From Chrysoperla carnea (Eukaryota; Arthropoda; Insecta; Neuroptera; Chrysopidae): DNA of 64,000 bases. The notes below the pieces were generated by a model. That model did no database searches and was not told the origin of the DNA. It worked only from the letters and a program-made list of their open reading frames with translations. Position 1 is the first letter of the stretch. Each line of letters opens with the position of its first letter. The stretch is taken from the NCBI RefSeq assembly GCF_905475395.1, contig NC_058337.1, positions 69,212,368 through 69,276,367 on the forward strand, written 5' to 3'. The position numbers and the translations under genes were made by a program. Below are positions 25,673-38,004 of the stretch, one piece after another.

Positions 25673-28600
25673 ACGTCCGACAACAAAGTAATAAGTCTTA
25701 ATTTTGTGATTAACGATGAATAAAAAAGAAATGTTTTACAAAGTGCCTCAGAATAAAAGCAAATTTTCAAAATTGGTCCTCGAATTCAAGAGTCTCTAAT
25801 TACAGACGCTGTCTTATAAAAAAGTTCATAATCAACAATGAAGCAAAAGCATAATTATAATTTTTTTTAAATTACTACTTATAGTTAATAAATAATTAAT
25901 TATTAAACAACAGACAAACCGCAAATATAATCTTATTATATCTCGAAACGAAAACATTTCTTGAAAAATGTATCGCTGATAATTTTTATTTTATCAGTCC
26001 TGGAATGACAATTATTCTGAGACATTTTGTGCGTACTTTTTAGTGATTATGTAAATTGCAGTATTCATTGGAAAGTATCTTTTGCATCACTTTTTGTGTT
26101 TTGGAGATTAAAATTGGTTGTTACTGTATTTAGCCACAATATTCTTTAACAACTGAAAGACATTTTTTCTACTAAAAACAGTAAAATTAATTAAAAAGAT
26201 ACCTATTTATAAAAATTTTATGCATCTCTAAAATATATTGTATGTAAATTATTGATTTTATAATCTACTCCCCTATTCTAAAACCTTTGTTAACAAATCA
26301 AAATTTTTACCACAAAAGGAAATGATAAACATTGAATTACACCTTGGGACCATGACATTCAAAGTTAAACTAAAACCAATAGTTAAATGAGGAGAAAAAT
26401 AAGTTTTAGTATTGGGAAATTCCCTTCTTCGAATTAAATGAAAAATATTGAAATCCAAATTGTAATAACAATTTGTTGTAAAGAGCTTTTTGTGGAATAT
26501 CATTGTTATAAATATATAATTTCCAAAATTTATTTTTTCAAAGTTCGCTTCATTGTAAAATTGTTAATGACATGTTTCGGTGTTTCGTTCTTTTTAAAAT
26601 GGTTTAACACCTCGAAACATATCGATTATACTATAAGTATAAATTTTTGAAATTATACATGTAATTTTAAGTCAAATCATGTAGGGGTTTTTTTTACTTT
26701 TATGGGGATTTATGAAAGATAACATTCGACCCAAATATCTCCCATTTAACGAAATTTCGAACTACAAAAATCGCCAAGTGATCACACTTCAACATTATGC
26801 CTGGAATAACTTCTTGATTAATCTATTTGTTTCTTTTTCATATTTTAATATTGATTCATAGATATAAAGCATATAGTTTTATTTCAGTGAATTCATGTCA
26901 GATGGTTGTGTGGCAATAATTAAAAAGTCTCTTTCTACCACATATCAAAAACTAATATCGAAACAAAATGCAAGTAATTTCTGTTGGGAAAAAGAAAAGA
27001 CAAATGTAAAAAAATTATCTGTAAATTTATGTTAGTACAGTTGCCAAAGGTATTTTTGTATGAAAATCTCATATTGTATGGTGAAATATGCTGAAAATTT
27101 GAGAATCCGGGCCTTTAATGAGCCATAATATGTGCCATCCTTACCGTCCTGTTTCAATTCCGTTTTCAGACAACAAAATTTTAGCTTGAAATAACCGTCG
27201 AAAGAATACAAAATACGATAAAAATTTTCAGTTACTTTCAAATAATTAGCAACATTAAACCTTGGGTAACGGTATATTATGTTAAGAAGTAATAAATAAG
27301 ACAAAATTGCCATTTAGGTATTTGTTAAAAATGAAGAAAAAAAAAATGTCCATTGTTGAATATTATACTGGATGCTAGAAAAGTACCGAAACAATCAAAG
27401 AACTGAAAAAATAATAATTTTAGAAAAAAGTTGTATACAAAAGTCCCAGATTTTTTTAAAAGTATTATTAAATTCAGACCTTGACTTTCAAAGTCATTAA
27501 AAATCAACTCTTGCTGATAACCAGCAAGTGATAGAGAAAAACTTTAAATTAGAAAGATACCACAACAAAAAAAAACACTTAAACAAGAAAAAATGTTTTT
27601 TACAAAAGCTCCTGGGTTTTGAAGAGGAGTAGTATTCTAATGCAAAGTTTTCCTCCTCTTCTAACTATTGTGAACTTTTTAATGACCTTTAAAGTCCGAT
27701 ACTTTTCTAACACCTGTATATGTGTAGTTATAATTTATATACAATAATGGTTTATTACGATAAATTACCGTAATCTTTTATATTAATAATAAATTATATT
27801 TAATTTCAGTTATTTAATAAAACAAAATTTAAACACGTTCCGTTTTTGTTATAGTGAATTTAGGATAAGGGATATTGCAGCAGTGAATGTTTGTGTTTTG
27901 AAAACCTGCAATTAAGTATGAATTGATAAGCACGAAATCACATCAAAGCCAGATTATTTCTCTAGCAAAAAAAAATAACCATAAGTTCAACTTTAGTAAA
28001 CAGTTCGATAAATCTAAAAACTAAAACCTCTGAACTTTGTTCTAACGCTTTATTATAACGCAGTTTGATCTTTTTATCCGATTTACATTGAATTTATTTT
28101 CTAGATCACCCGAAAGTTTTTGACCCTAATATATACATGATAACGATTATCAGAGAATTAAACTTTTAAAAAATTTTTTTGTAGAAATTTTGAATAATTC
28201 TGTTGATAACTAAAAAAGTTAAAATAAAATTATCGATTCGGGACTCTTCTAATTATGAATCGTAGACAATTAGTACTGTCTATTGTTTTATTTTTTTTCT
28301 GTAAATTCTAAATAACTATGGTTTAATTGCGATAAGAGTACTTGTCGCAATTAAACTGACGCAACGGTAAACAAATATTGGCTCTTTATTGACTTGATCA
28401 CAATGTATTGTAAAGCTAGTTAAATTTTTAACTAAAAATAAAATATATCAATCCGGGTAGGTAAGTATATCAAAGATTATGTGTCCGTTGTACACAGTAC
28501 ATTTCGCCCTGATATAGTGGTTCTGGATAAATCTAGTAAAAATCATCAACATGCATTTCATTTAAAGGTATCCTGGATACTCTAATGATTGCTCGGTGGT

Positions 28601-29435
28601 AAAAGCTCGATAACTATAACCAACTTGCTGCTGAGTTAACCTCGAAGGGCTATAGGGTCTCGTTGGATGCATAATACACAATAGAGAATAGCAAAGATCG
28701 AAATCTTTAGGAGTAATCTAAAAAAACATAATCATACCACGGCATTGTTGATTGTACCGTACACGATCCGGTGCTCACATAAAATTTACATTGAACATAT
28801 AATGGAGTAGAGAGTGAGCAAACTCACCGATATCGGATGACGCCATCTGAACCATCCTTCCCCATTTGTGAGTGACTTATCAAAATTGTTTTTAATTATG
28901 AGTTATGTGATAATTTTCTGTTATTGACACTCTCATTTATTATTTTACACTTTATTTTCTTTTTTGGTCTTTTGTAGTATACTTTTTATGGCAATTTTTC
29001 TATAACTTTTTAAAATTGTTTTATTGTGTATATATTTTTTGTGACTATTTTCCATAATTCTGCAACTTTTTTTAATACTCTGGTAATCAAGATCATTATA
29101 ATAAACGTCTTCATTCATCTTACATGGCCCAAAAACCGAGAAAATAGTTATTTGACTCCTTAGTTTCATATATTCCTTCTTGACAGATATTGATATTTTT
29201 ATTCGGTTTTAAAAAAATATAAATTTTTCGATTACTTATAATAAATTTGTCAGAAATACTTTAGAATTGCAACAGCAATTTTTTATTAAATAATTCTATT
29301 TACAAAAAATTATTTCAAAAATACAAATCACAAGTTTAGTAGAATTATTTACGGTATAACTTAACAAAATGAACATTAAAAATTCACTTTTTTAATAAAT
29401 TAATTAAATCCTGGCACTTAACAATTACAATAAAT
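25673..29435. other. Intergenic region, FAS1 to PITHD1 (convergent)
   Basis: Two genes end towards each other here. Beyond the FAS1 poly(A) signal I see only AT-rich sequence. A 74-codon minus-strand ORF at 28945-29169 is Lys-rich and matches nothing I recognise. I cannot support any gene or named repeat in this interval. Confidence 0.5.
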
Positions 29436-30421
29436 TTAATGAATATGATATTGTATTTGGTCTTCAATTGGATTTTTATGATCTGAAATATTTGCTCGTG
29501 CTTCATATGTAGCAATAACAACGCCTTGCTGATGTTGCTTGAAAAAATCACCTCTTAAACCGATGTAATAAATGCGTGTTGTCTCCGAACCAAAATTATT
29601 TGGAAAGTATAAAGTTAAATGATAAACTGATGAAAATGTTACGATCCTTTGAAAATAAAATTATTATTGAAATGTTATTTACCCAGGACTTTAATTGAGA
29701 CTAAAACAATTAAAAAACAATCTATCCACCCTTATAAATTCGCGAATTATTGATTATAGTGTCATTTAAAAACAAATTATTAAAATGATACGAATAAATC
29801 AAAGCTTCTAATGAAAGAATTATTTTAAACTTTCTTTTAAAAGTCTTCCCTAATCTTTTGTATACTAGGCCAATTCTTAATTAGATAACTTACTTTGTAG
29901 GATACTCAATGGACCCATCAACATCCTTTTGTAACTCAAATTCTTGATCGCTTTGAATATTAACATCGTCAAATGTCATATGTGGTCTATTCTTAAATCT
30001 AAAATAAATTCCAAACTAAAACTAGCTTATTTATTTAAAAAAATATTAAGAAAGATCTTACATTTTAACGCTAGCTGGATGACATTCAGAATCACCACCG
30101 ATTATAACAATTCCCTTTAATTTCACATTACCAGCAAATGGTATGTTAAATAACAGTTCTTGATCAACATCACTTTCGACATACTATAAATAATTAAGGT
30201 AATTAGGTTCTAATAAGAATAATTTAGCTATATAAATTTTTTACCGTGTTAAAATCTAATCTATCTTCCCATGCTTTTAAAATACTTTTACCGGAGCCTT
30301 CAGTTGCTTCATTTAAACATTCGACATTTTCTTTGTCAATTTTTTGGTATAAACTATACTTGATCCCCAATTCAGGGCTATCATCGTGATCGTGATCTCC
30401 TTCGCAAGTATGATGTGACAT
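29436..30421 (-). CDS. PITHD1: PITH domain-containing protein 1
   Basis: Exons on the minus strand are 30421-30245, 30183-30062, 29998-29894 and 29646-29436. They join in frame (phases 0, 2, 2) to 204 codons plus stop; human PITHD1 has 211 residues. The His/Asp-rich start MSHHTCEGDHDHDD is typical of the family. The PITH domain fills the rest, with CLNEATEGSG, ELLFNIPFAGNVKLKGI, HMTFDDV and YHLTLYFPNNFG, then TRIYYIGLRGDF and IATYEARANISDH. The family is related to the C-terminal domain of thioredoxin-like protein 1, which docks on the 26S proteasome. The vertebrate protein has been linked to proteasome function and to RUNX1 regulation. It has no catalytic residues, so an adaptor role is likely. 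All exon boundaries are GT-AG. Confidence 0.95.
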
Positions 30422-31891
30422 TTTACTTTAAATTCTCAAAATCTCAATTACAATTTTATTTAATATAATTATAAATCGTATTTCAAATTGAATGACAAAC
30501 AAAATTGTATAGTCCTTTTTTTAATACAATCAATACGTCATGAATCTTTAACCGATATTCATATTTTCTTAAAATATTGGTGGAAATAAATGACTATGAT
30601 TATGATAGTACTATATTAGTAGGATATCAGAATTCAAGTTGATGAGTTTTATATAAAATAATAAAGAAACCAATTATTTTCTAGTTTCATTTTATTTAAT
30701 ACGACGCAACCATCAAAACTTCTTATTTATATTGTAGTTTTACAGCTAAACTTCGTCTTCACTGCCTTTAATAATTTTACTAAAATGCAAAAACTTAAAA
30801 AACTTGGTCTTTTTACACTCATAGTATTTTGTTTCTACAAATTTCACAGTTATAAATAGGGTTGCCACCTCTTCAGATTTAATCGGAAGACTTAAGAAAT
30901 CGTGTAGTTTCTTTCGATTCCCGATATCTACCATTAAATATAATAGTGCTATTGTTATCAATTCACATCGAAAAGCAACTTTACGCTGCATTTTTGGGAG
31001 CAGCTATGAAACTTTATACATAGTTTTTTTGAAGTATAAAATGAAATTTCATTCGATGAGATCAAATTTTTTTCTATGAAATAAATATTTCGGTTCTTTT
31101 TCTCAAAATACCTATTCCTAAACTAACTTAAACGATAGAAATTATAAACGTAAAATTGACGACCAAAATATCGTCATCGTCAAGTATCGTCTTATGTTTT
31201 GAGCATGACAAGTCGAATAAAACCACATCCTTGCTCAACCTAATCCGTAATTTGGCCAGACGATCCGCTTTTCAGTAAATGTTCACTTTTTTCGAAAAGT
31301 GAAAGGGACACTTAACCAATGGTCGAATCGCGTGATATGTTTTTATTCATTCGACTCAAAATATGTACATTTAGATCGCCAATTTTGTCCATTACTTAAA
31401 CTTGGTGGACATTAAAAAAAAAAAAAACTTGGCTTATATAGCCATTTCCATGGGAAAAAATTGGGCCATTTTAAACACTAAATGCCAAGTTTCAGAGCTC
31501 TGGCTAAAAATCCAGTATCGAAAAGCACAACAGCCAGACTCAAATAGAAAATCGGCACAAAAAGAATTCTATGAAAATCAATACATATAGTCATTTATAC
31601 GATAAAAATGACAGCACGTGAAAAAAATATCACACTTTCATATCAGAAATAATAATTCGACATCTACGATTAATATTAAAGCAACAGAACAATATTTTTT
31701 ACAAAATTAAAATTCATAGTTTTTTAAATGAATAGTACTTTTTACAACATTATTATTTTTTTGAATAATCAATTTGTTATTATTGATTCAGGAATTCTTG
31801 TACGAGATCTGCTGTGGTAGAACTATACATGGTTTTACTGTACCATACACATTTTACATGAGTGTTGTGAAGTTAGAAGAAAATAAATTGT
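30422..31891. other. Intergenic region, PITHD1 to eIF3h (divergent)
   Basis: The two genes are divergent, so both promoters should lie in the interval 30422-32527. The 81-codon minus-strand ORF at 30746-30991 ends in GSEDEV and has an AG dinucleotide before it that could act as a splice acceptor. I do not recognise the protein and cannot connect it to other exons. Otherwise I see only AT-rich sequence up to the mobile element starting at 31900. Confidence 0.4.
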
Positions 31892-32444
31892 AGTTTGACC
31901 ACGGACGTATATATATGGACAAGTAATACCATTATAAAAAATGCACACCGCATGTAAGCTGACATGTTGTGACTAAATTTCATTGGCTGTCTTGAAATCC
32001 AATCATATTGTATGATTTTAATGTGGGAAGTTTTAAATATATATTATTTACATTTGAAATTGTATGTACTATACACTAAAAAGTATTAAAAAATATTAAA
32101 AGTATAATATTAAAAAATAAAAAAAAATATTAAAAGCGTCAATAATAAAAGCGTCAATTAATATTAAAAATATTAAAAGCGTCAACAGCTATTTGGTTAG
32201 GATATCCGTAAACAAACAAGGTATTAGATAAACTGTACAAACCAGTACAAACTATGAACCAATCAGATAATAATAAATTCATAATACCAACTTAAAATTC
32301 TTATGTTACCACCTAATAAAATCCAAACATATCTAAATTTGACCTTGAAAGGTACATCGTGGCGACTTACATACAGTTTGCATTTTTGTATAAAACGCCT
32401 ACTTATATTACTTGTCCATCTATATATACGTCCGTGAGTTTGAC
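31892..32444. mobile_element. Non-autonomous DNA transposon with 8-bp target duplication
   Basis: The element runs 31900-32436 and is bounded by AGTTTGAC at 31892-31899 and 32437-32444, a perfect 8-bp target duplication. The ends are inverted: CACGGACGTATATATATGG on the left, CCATCTATATATACGTCCGTG read as one strand on the right, with similarity continuing inward for about 80 bp (ACAAGTAATA, then AATGCA, then CATGTAAG). Internally there are TATTAAAAGCGTCAA-type short tandem units at about 32080-32190. No transposase is encoded. An 8-bp duplication fits hAT-like, P-like or Merlin-like mobilisers; the terminus alone does not settle which. Confidence 0.9.
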
Positions 32445-32527
32445 ATACAAATCGACATGAAGCTAGCCTTTCAAAGTGTAGTTTTGAAAGGTGTTTTAAC
32501 TCAACGTGTTTGTTAAATTGTTACAAT

Positions 32528-34455
32528 ATGGATTTGGCGGCTCGAAAAATTCGTGATGCGGATTCTACAATTGCATACGTTCAATGTGATGGATTAGTAA
32601 GTTCTTAAAATATACTCCAAATGATTAACTTTTGATTACTTTCCTCAATCGGAATGCAACTAACCTCAATTTTGGGCGCAACCAGGGACGTATCGATAAA
32701 ACTAGAAGTATTAAAAATTTTGTGTATCACGACGAATTCTAATAAAAACTACTTTAAAATTGTCCACTTCATGAAATTTATAAACCAAGGACTGTGGGTA
32801 CTAACTGTTTATAACTCTTGAAATATACGCTGTTATTTAATTTTATCTGTTGAAATAAAGATAAAAAATATTAAGAAAGATTGCCAAATTTTTTAAACTC
32901 AAATTTTGATGGAAATCAGTAGCTTAGGCGATTTTGACCTAAGACAGTTTTCTAACGGAAGGTGTACTGCGTATACCTTGTGATTTTATGACAAGTTAGC
33001 GTATAACTACCATAGAATAATATTGGCGTATACTCAGTGTTGATTTTTACAGCTTGTATACCGTATACCTTCTGCTGATTTTACGATTACAGAACTGCCT
33101 AAAAAATAAAAAAATGTTACAAAAATAATTTCAGAATCACGTTTTCGGCGTAATTGGTCTCCAAAGAGATGATTTTGATATCTTGGAATCCCTTAATGTC
33201 GGTTAATTTGGAAATTAAATTTCTGCAATCTGAAGACATGGTTTTTAGCAAATGAATTTTATGAAACAAAATTTACATTTTTTGATTTCCTTCTTTTAAA
33301 ATTATTAAAAAGTGATTCTAATGAAAACGCAAAAATCTTAATAACTATTCCTTGTTTTAATGTATTATTTTGAGTTTAAAATACCTTAGTACCTAAATTA
33401 TTAAAAGATAAATTTTTTTAAATAATATTTTATCTTGGTAATGTTCTTCCTTTCAAAATAATTATTAGTCACTTTTATCTTAAAGTATTTATAATAAAAA
33501 ATTGAATCACTTATTTCAGGCTGTAATGAAAATGGTAAAACATTGCCATGAAGAATCATCAAGCAACATGGATATCGCACAAGGTGCTCTTCTCGGCTTA
33601 GTTGTTGATAATCGTTTAGAAATTACAAATTGTTTTCCATTCCCTAAACATAATGACGAGACAATGGATGAAGAAGAATACCAATTAGCCATGATGCGTC
33701 GATTACGTCGCGTGAATGTTGATCATTTCCATGTTGGGTGGTATCAAAGTGCAGATGTGGGTAATTTCTTAAGTCTTCCACTTTTAGAATCCCAGTACCA
33801 TTATCAGACCTCAATAGAAGAATCTGTTGTGGTTATTTATGATACACAAAAATCAGCTCGTGGTTTCTTGACTCTTAAAGCGTATCGATTAACTCCACAA
33901 GCCATTGAAATGTACAAGGAGGGTGAATTTACTCCAGAAGCTTTGTTAAAATTAAAAATTGGGTATGAAAATTTATTCATTGAAGTGCCAATTGTTATTA
34001 GAAATTCTGCATTGACTAATATAATGATGTCAGAACTATCTGAAATGGTACCAGAAGAAGATGGAACGAATTTCTTGGATTTGGGAACTGCATCAGTATT
34101 AGAAGGTCAATTAAGATGTTTAATGGATCGCGTTGACGAATTAAATCAAGAAGCAATTAAATTCAATCGTTATCAACAATTAGTTAATCGTCAGCAACAA
34201 GATAAACATCGTTATCTCCAAAAACGTGCTCAAGAAAATGCAGCTAGAGCAGCTAAAGACGAACCGCCACTACCGGAAGAAGATATTAATAAACTATTCC
34301 GCCCACAACCAGTTCCACCAAGATTGAATCCAATGATTGTAGCTGGTCAAATTGATACGTACAGTCGGCATATTTCTCAATTTTGTTCACAATCTTTGGC
34401 TAAACTTTACATTACTCAAGCACTTCAAACAGCTAAAGAGGCTAAAAGCACATAA
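32528..34455 (+). CDS. eIF3h: Eukaryotic translation initiation factor 3 subunit h
   Basis: Exons are 32528-32596 and 33520-34455 (phase 0 intron of 923 bp), giving 334 codons plus stop, near the usual length of about 340. The first exon encodes [20 protein letters not shown], and exon 2 continues with [14 protein letters not shown]. An MPN domain occupies about residues 12-150 ([31 protein letters not shown]). As is usual for eIF3h, it lacks the JAMM metal ligands, so it is structural rather than a protease. The C-terminal half is helical ([20 protein letters not shown] and [14 protein letters not shown]) and packs into the eIF3 octamer that binds the 40S ribosome. A poly(A) signal AATAAA is at 34528-34533. 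A mobile element ends 91 bp before the start codon. Confidence 0.97.
32944..33105. repeat. Small inverted-repeat element in eIF3h intron
   Basis: ACAGTTTTCTAACGGAAGG and TGCGTATACC on the left are mirrored on the right by GGTATACG-type and ACAGAACTGC-type sequence (33061-33099). A smaller hairpin, CTTGT to ACAAG, lies between them. This looks like a decayed palindromic MITE of about 160 bp inside the single intron of eIF3h. The family is unknown. Confidence 0.4.
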
Positions 34456-34774
34456 TTTTTACAGAATTTGTTTAATTTATACTTTGATCGATCTGTAAAT
34501 TGAAGTGTAAGTGAAAAATTTATAATCAATAAATAACAAAGATAACTTTCGAAAAAATTTGTATTCTTATTCCAAATTACTTTTTTTTTTTTGTTTATTT
34601 AAATTAAATTGCCAAAATTTTTTTATTCATCAAGAAAATTTTAATTAAAATAAAATCAACATTATCATTAACATTACGACACATCCGTTGATTAATTTTT
34701 GTTAACCAGGATATTAAAGTTATTTAAATGCAGCTATTCGCTGTGATATGCTTCAGATTAACTTAAAAGAATAA

Positions 34775-35181
34775 TACAGTGCAACCTCGATATAACGAAT
34801 CTGAAGGGAACCAGTAAATATTCGTTATATCAAGTAATTCGTTGAACTGAGGTTCGTTATGTTGAGGTTAGATTGGTCTAAAATTCGTTATAAAGAGGTA
34901 AAAGAATAGTTTTATTCACCTCAATATGTATTACGTACTTATACTAATAAATGATAACACATTTTTATCAAATTACTACATATGTATATGTATTTGCTAT
35001 GTATTTATACTATTTCTTGATAGTTGAAAATTCGTTATATAGAGGTTGTACGCAAAGAATATTCGTAATGTAGAGGTATATTTTATATTGACTCTTATGG
35101 ACAATTCAAGGGGATTACGAAAAATTCGTTAAATCGAGGAAATCGTTATATTGAGGTTCGTTATATTAAGGTTGCACTGTA
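34775..35181. mobile_element. Tc1/mariner-type (pogo/Tigger-like) MITE
   Basis: The element runs 34777-35179 and is flanked by TA on both sides. Terminal inverted repeats start CAGTGCAACCTCGATATAAC on the left. On the right, read inverted, they start CAGTGCAACCTTAATATAAC. Internally it repeats variants of TTCGTTATATNGAGG at least seven times in both orientations. CAGTG-type ends with TA duplications fit the Tc1/mariner superfamily, and the style is pogo/Tigger-like. There is no transposase. It lies about 240 bp after the eIF3h poly(A) signal. Confidence 0.88.
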
Positions 35182-36454
35182 TTGGTAAATTGATGCGAAA
35201 TGGTTTTTTTATGAAACACTTAGAAAAAGATTATGAAAGTAATTATAATTGTCCTTAAATAATATCCGAGCAATAGTTACGCATAACGTCAAATTGTGTA
35301 TTTTTAAATTTTAAAGTTAATTTAATAACTTATGACATCATGAATTACTATTATCATATACATTTGTTTACAATTTGAAAGTTGTAAAGAATGTTTGTTT
35401 AACTTGACATATGTGGGAACCTCGAAAAATGAGTTTAATCGAAGAAAATGGATCAATTTCTCGTTTTCAATTTTTGAAAGAAGTAGAAGATAGAAAAAAC
35501 TCTAAATAAAAATAAAAAAAAACTTGCTTTAAAAATTTTTTTGGAAAAGTTCCTAAATTTCGCACAATAAGTACGAAAAACCATTTTTAGATAAAATTTT
35601 GCAGTCACTTTTTGCCTAAACTTTTTCAAAAGGAACAATTTTCATTTTTAAAATTTGGAATCATTTTTCTCGATAAAACTTATTTTTAACGTTTCCAGCA
35701 TATGTCACTTAAAATAATATCTTTCATCGAAGGCAGTAAGAAGATCGACCATTTTCAATAGTAGATTTAAAATTCATATTCTTTTTTTGATGAAATCATA
35801 TTGTTAATAGATTCATCGTTGAACTTATCCTCTTAAACCCAACCTTACGATACCATACGGCCTTCTTAGGATAAAAATGCGCATCTTTTAAAAGGTAATA
35901 TTCTATGTTATACTCTTATTTTCTGTACCATTATATTTCTGTGTGAGTATAAAATGGAATATTTCCTATTTAATTAAAGGTACGTTCATTCTTTTTACTT
36001 AAGATAATGACACCCATATAAAATAAGAAGAAATTAAATATTACTTGATGAATAATTTTATTCTTTATAAAAATTTTGATCGAATTATATATTAATTTAA
36101 AAATTATTGTACTAAAAATACTGAGTACGAAAAATACTTTTCTGTGTTATTAGCCTCATTTTCCAAAATTGCACTGAAAAATTTTACAAATGCTAAAATT
36201 CTTAATTTTATATTTTTTTATCACAAAAACATATTATACAACAGCAAATATTTATCACAAACATAAAAAAATATATTGTGCTTTTACAAAATTCATTCGA
36301 GTCATTATGATTATCGATTTTAGGCCCTTATAAAAATGTTTGATATTGGTAGAATTTTTTTATAAATTACTTTTAAAAAAAATTGATATTACATTTCTAA
36401 AACAATTTAGCCCTCTTGAATTTTCTGTTTTGAGGGTAATACGTAAAAATAATG
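35182..36454. other. Intergenic region before the DM4/DM12 pair
   Basis: AT-rich sequence between the MITE and the 3' end of the first DM4/DM12 gene. The short minus-strand ORF at 35453-35638 is Phe/Lys-rich and is a product of base composition. I see nothing else in it. Confidence 0.5.
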
Positions 36455-37027
36455 CTATATACCCATCCATGAAACCATATCTAAGACACTAATTCCACAT
36501 TTGGAATGATATTTAGTACAAATGCCATAAGTTTTACCATCATTTTCTGCTTCATTATATATTTTAGGTAATTGTTCATCTTCGGACGTTGAAGGTTCAA
36601 AAACTACTTTAAGTATTTCTCCCAAAACACCGTTATGCTCAATTGAGGAAGCGGATAATTCACAAATTGTACGTAACAAACAAGCTTGCCCAGGATAACC
36701 ATGATTTTCCATTTTAGATTCCAATAACTTGTATGCTATTGTACGATTAAAACCAATTTTTGATCGTGCTTCGGTTGCATCAACAGTTTGCCAATTTAGG
36801 CCGTCTCCTTCAATAGTTTCATTATATGGTAAATTATAGCTAGCTTCAAAGTTATATGCCATAAATACATTATTTCTTGCCGATCCAACAGGCACGGACA
36901 CAGCAAGAAATAACCCCATTGCACCACCTTTTGGAAATTCTACATAACGTTTTTCTCTTACGAAACTTTCAATTTTACTTGTGGAAAAAGTTATTAGCAA
37001 TAAAATTATAAAGTTTGAATTTTTCAT
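36455..37027 (-). CDS. DM4/DM12 family secreted protein (copy A)
   Basis: A single open frame of 190 codons starts at the ATG 37027-37025. Residues 1-21 form a signal peptide (NFIILLLITFSTS). A basic dibasic site REKRY follows at about 25-29 and may be a furin-type cleavage point. The DM4/DM12 domain (PF07841 type) occupies the C-terminal half: CLLRTICELSASSIEHNGVL, then GEILKVVFEPSTSEDEQLP, then YNEAENDG, with the paired cysteines of CTKYHSKC near the end. The segment GGAMGLFLAVSVPVG near the N-terminus is also typical. The family is restricted to arthropods and its function is unknown. A tandem paralogue lies upstream at 38005-38610 in the same orientation. Confidence 0.92.
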   Translation of the reverse strand: MKNSNFIILLLITFSTSKIESFVREKRYVEFPKGGAMGLFLAVSVPVGSARNNVFMAYNFEASYNLPYNETIEGDGLNWQTVDATEARSKIGFNRTIAYKLLESKMENHGYPGQACLLRTICELSASSIEHNGVLGEILKVVFEPSTSEDEQLPKIYNEAENDGKTYGICTKYHSKCGISVLDMVSWMGI

Positions 37028-38004
37028 TTTGTGAACTGTACTAAAAACGCTAACACGATAATTTTAAAAAAATTAATTACTTTTCTTAAATAAGTTCAAA
37101 CTGTTATGTTATTAGGCTCAATATGTTAATTTTAAAAGTAAATAAAACATTTTGGTAATGATTTAAAAATATTTGTAGTGTTACCATATCTTCACAAGAC
37201 CATCATATACAAAAATAAACAAAATTTTTTTTTTAATAAATCAAGATTTATTACATTACAGACCCTAATAAGAAAATCTAGAACCTATATGTATAAGATT
37301 TCTTTTTAATGCATTATTTTGAGATGCTTATAAACACATTATTGTTAAGTAAATGGCATATCATTTTAAAATAGTGGAGAAAAAAGTCATGTAAGTCTGA
37401 AGCATAGTCATAAAAAAAAATCAAATGCGCTCTATGTCTATGTGCTTTACACAAATTAATTTTAATTCCAACAATTATTTTAAGGCTGTTGTCTAGCTAC
37501 ATTATTGTAAACAAATTTTAGATTATATGCGCGGTAAGAATATATAAACTTGTAGTGAAACAAGGTACAATTTTTATTTTTACTGTATACCACTCACTCA
37601 CTACTGTTTCTACAATATACAAGTGTACGATGAATTCTTTTTTTAACTCAGAACAAATACATCAATGAACAGTTACTTTTGTGAAAATTTCTGACAATTA
37701 CTGCTTGAATTAAAAAAATTGTTAAAAACAACCTCTCAAATGCTTTCCGTTTTAACGATCCGAACTTTAATTAAATTTGTCTAGATTTAGAGACGATCTA
37801 GAAAAACGATCTAATCTATCGATGGTAATTGCATTGTAACTTAGATGGTATTGTAAGTTAGAAAGTAAGCAAATAGTCTAAAAAGATAATTCCAAGCTTT
37901 TGATAGGTGTTATTTTGGGAAGTTAAAAATATTTGTTATGACACACCCTGTATTTTTATAAGAAATGCAAACAAAGTGATGCAATGATTATTTGATTTAT
38001 TTTT
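37028..38004. other. Spacer between the DM4/DM12 paralogues
   Basis: About 1 kb of AT-rich sequence separates the two same-strand genes and should contain the promoter of copy A. A CACCCTGTATTTTTATA string near 37943 resembles short ends seen elsewhere in the window (17304, 18029), but I cannot define an element. No other gene is visible. Confidence 0.5.

Noticed and set aside
30746-30991. 81-codon minus-strand ORF ending GSEDEV
   Set aside because: It has a possible upstream splice acceptor and a protein-like composition, but I recognise no family and can link it to no other exon. It is left as a candidate only.
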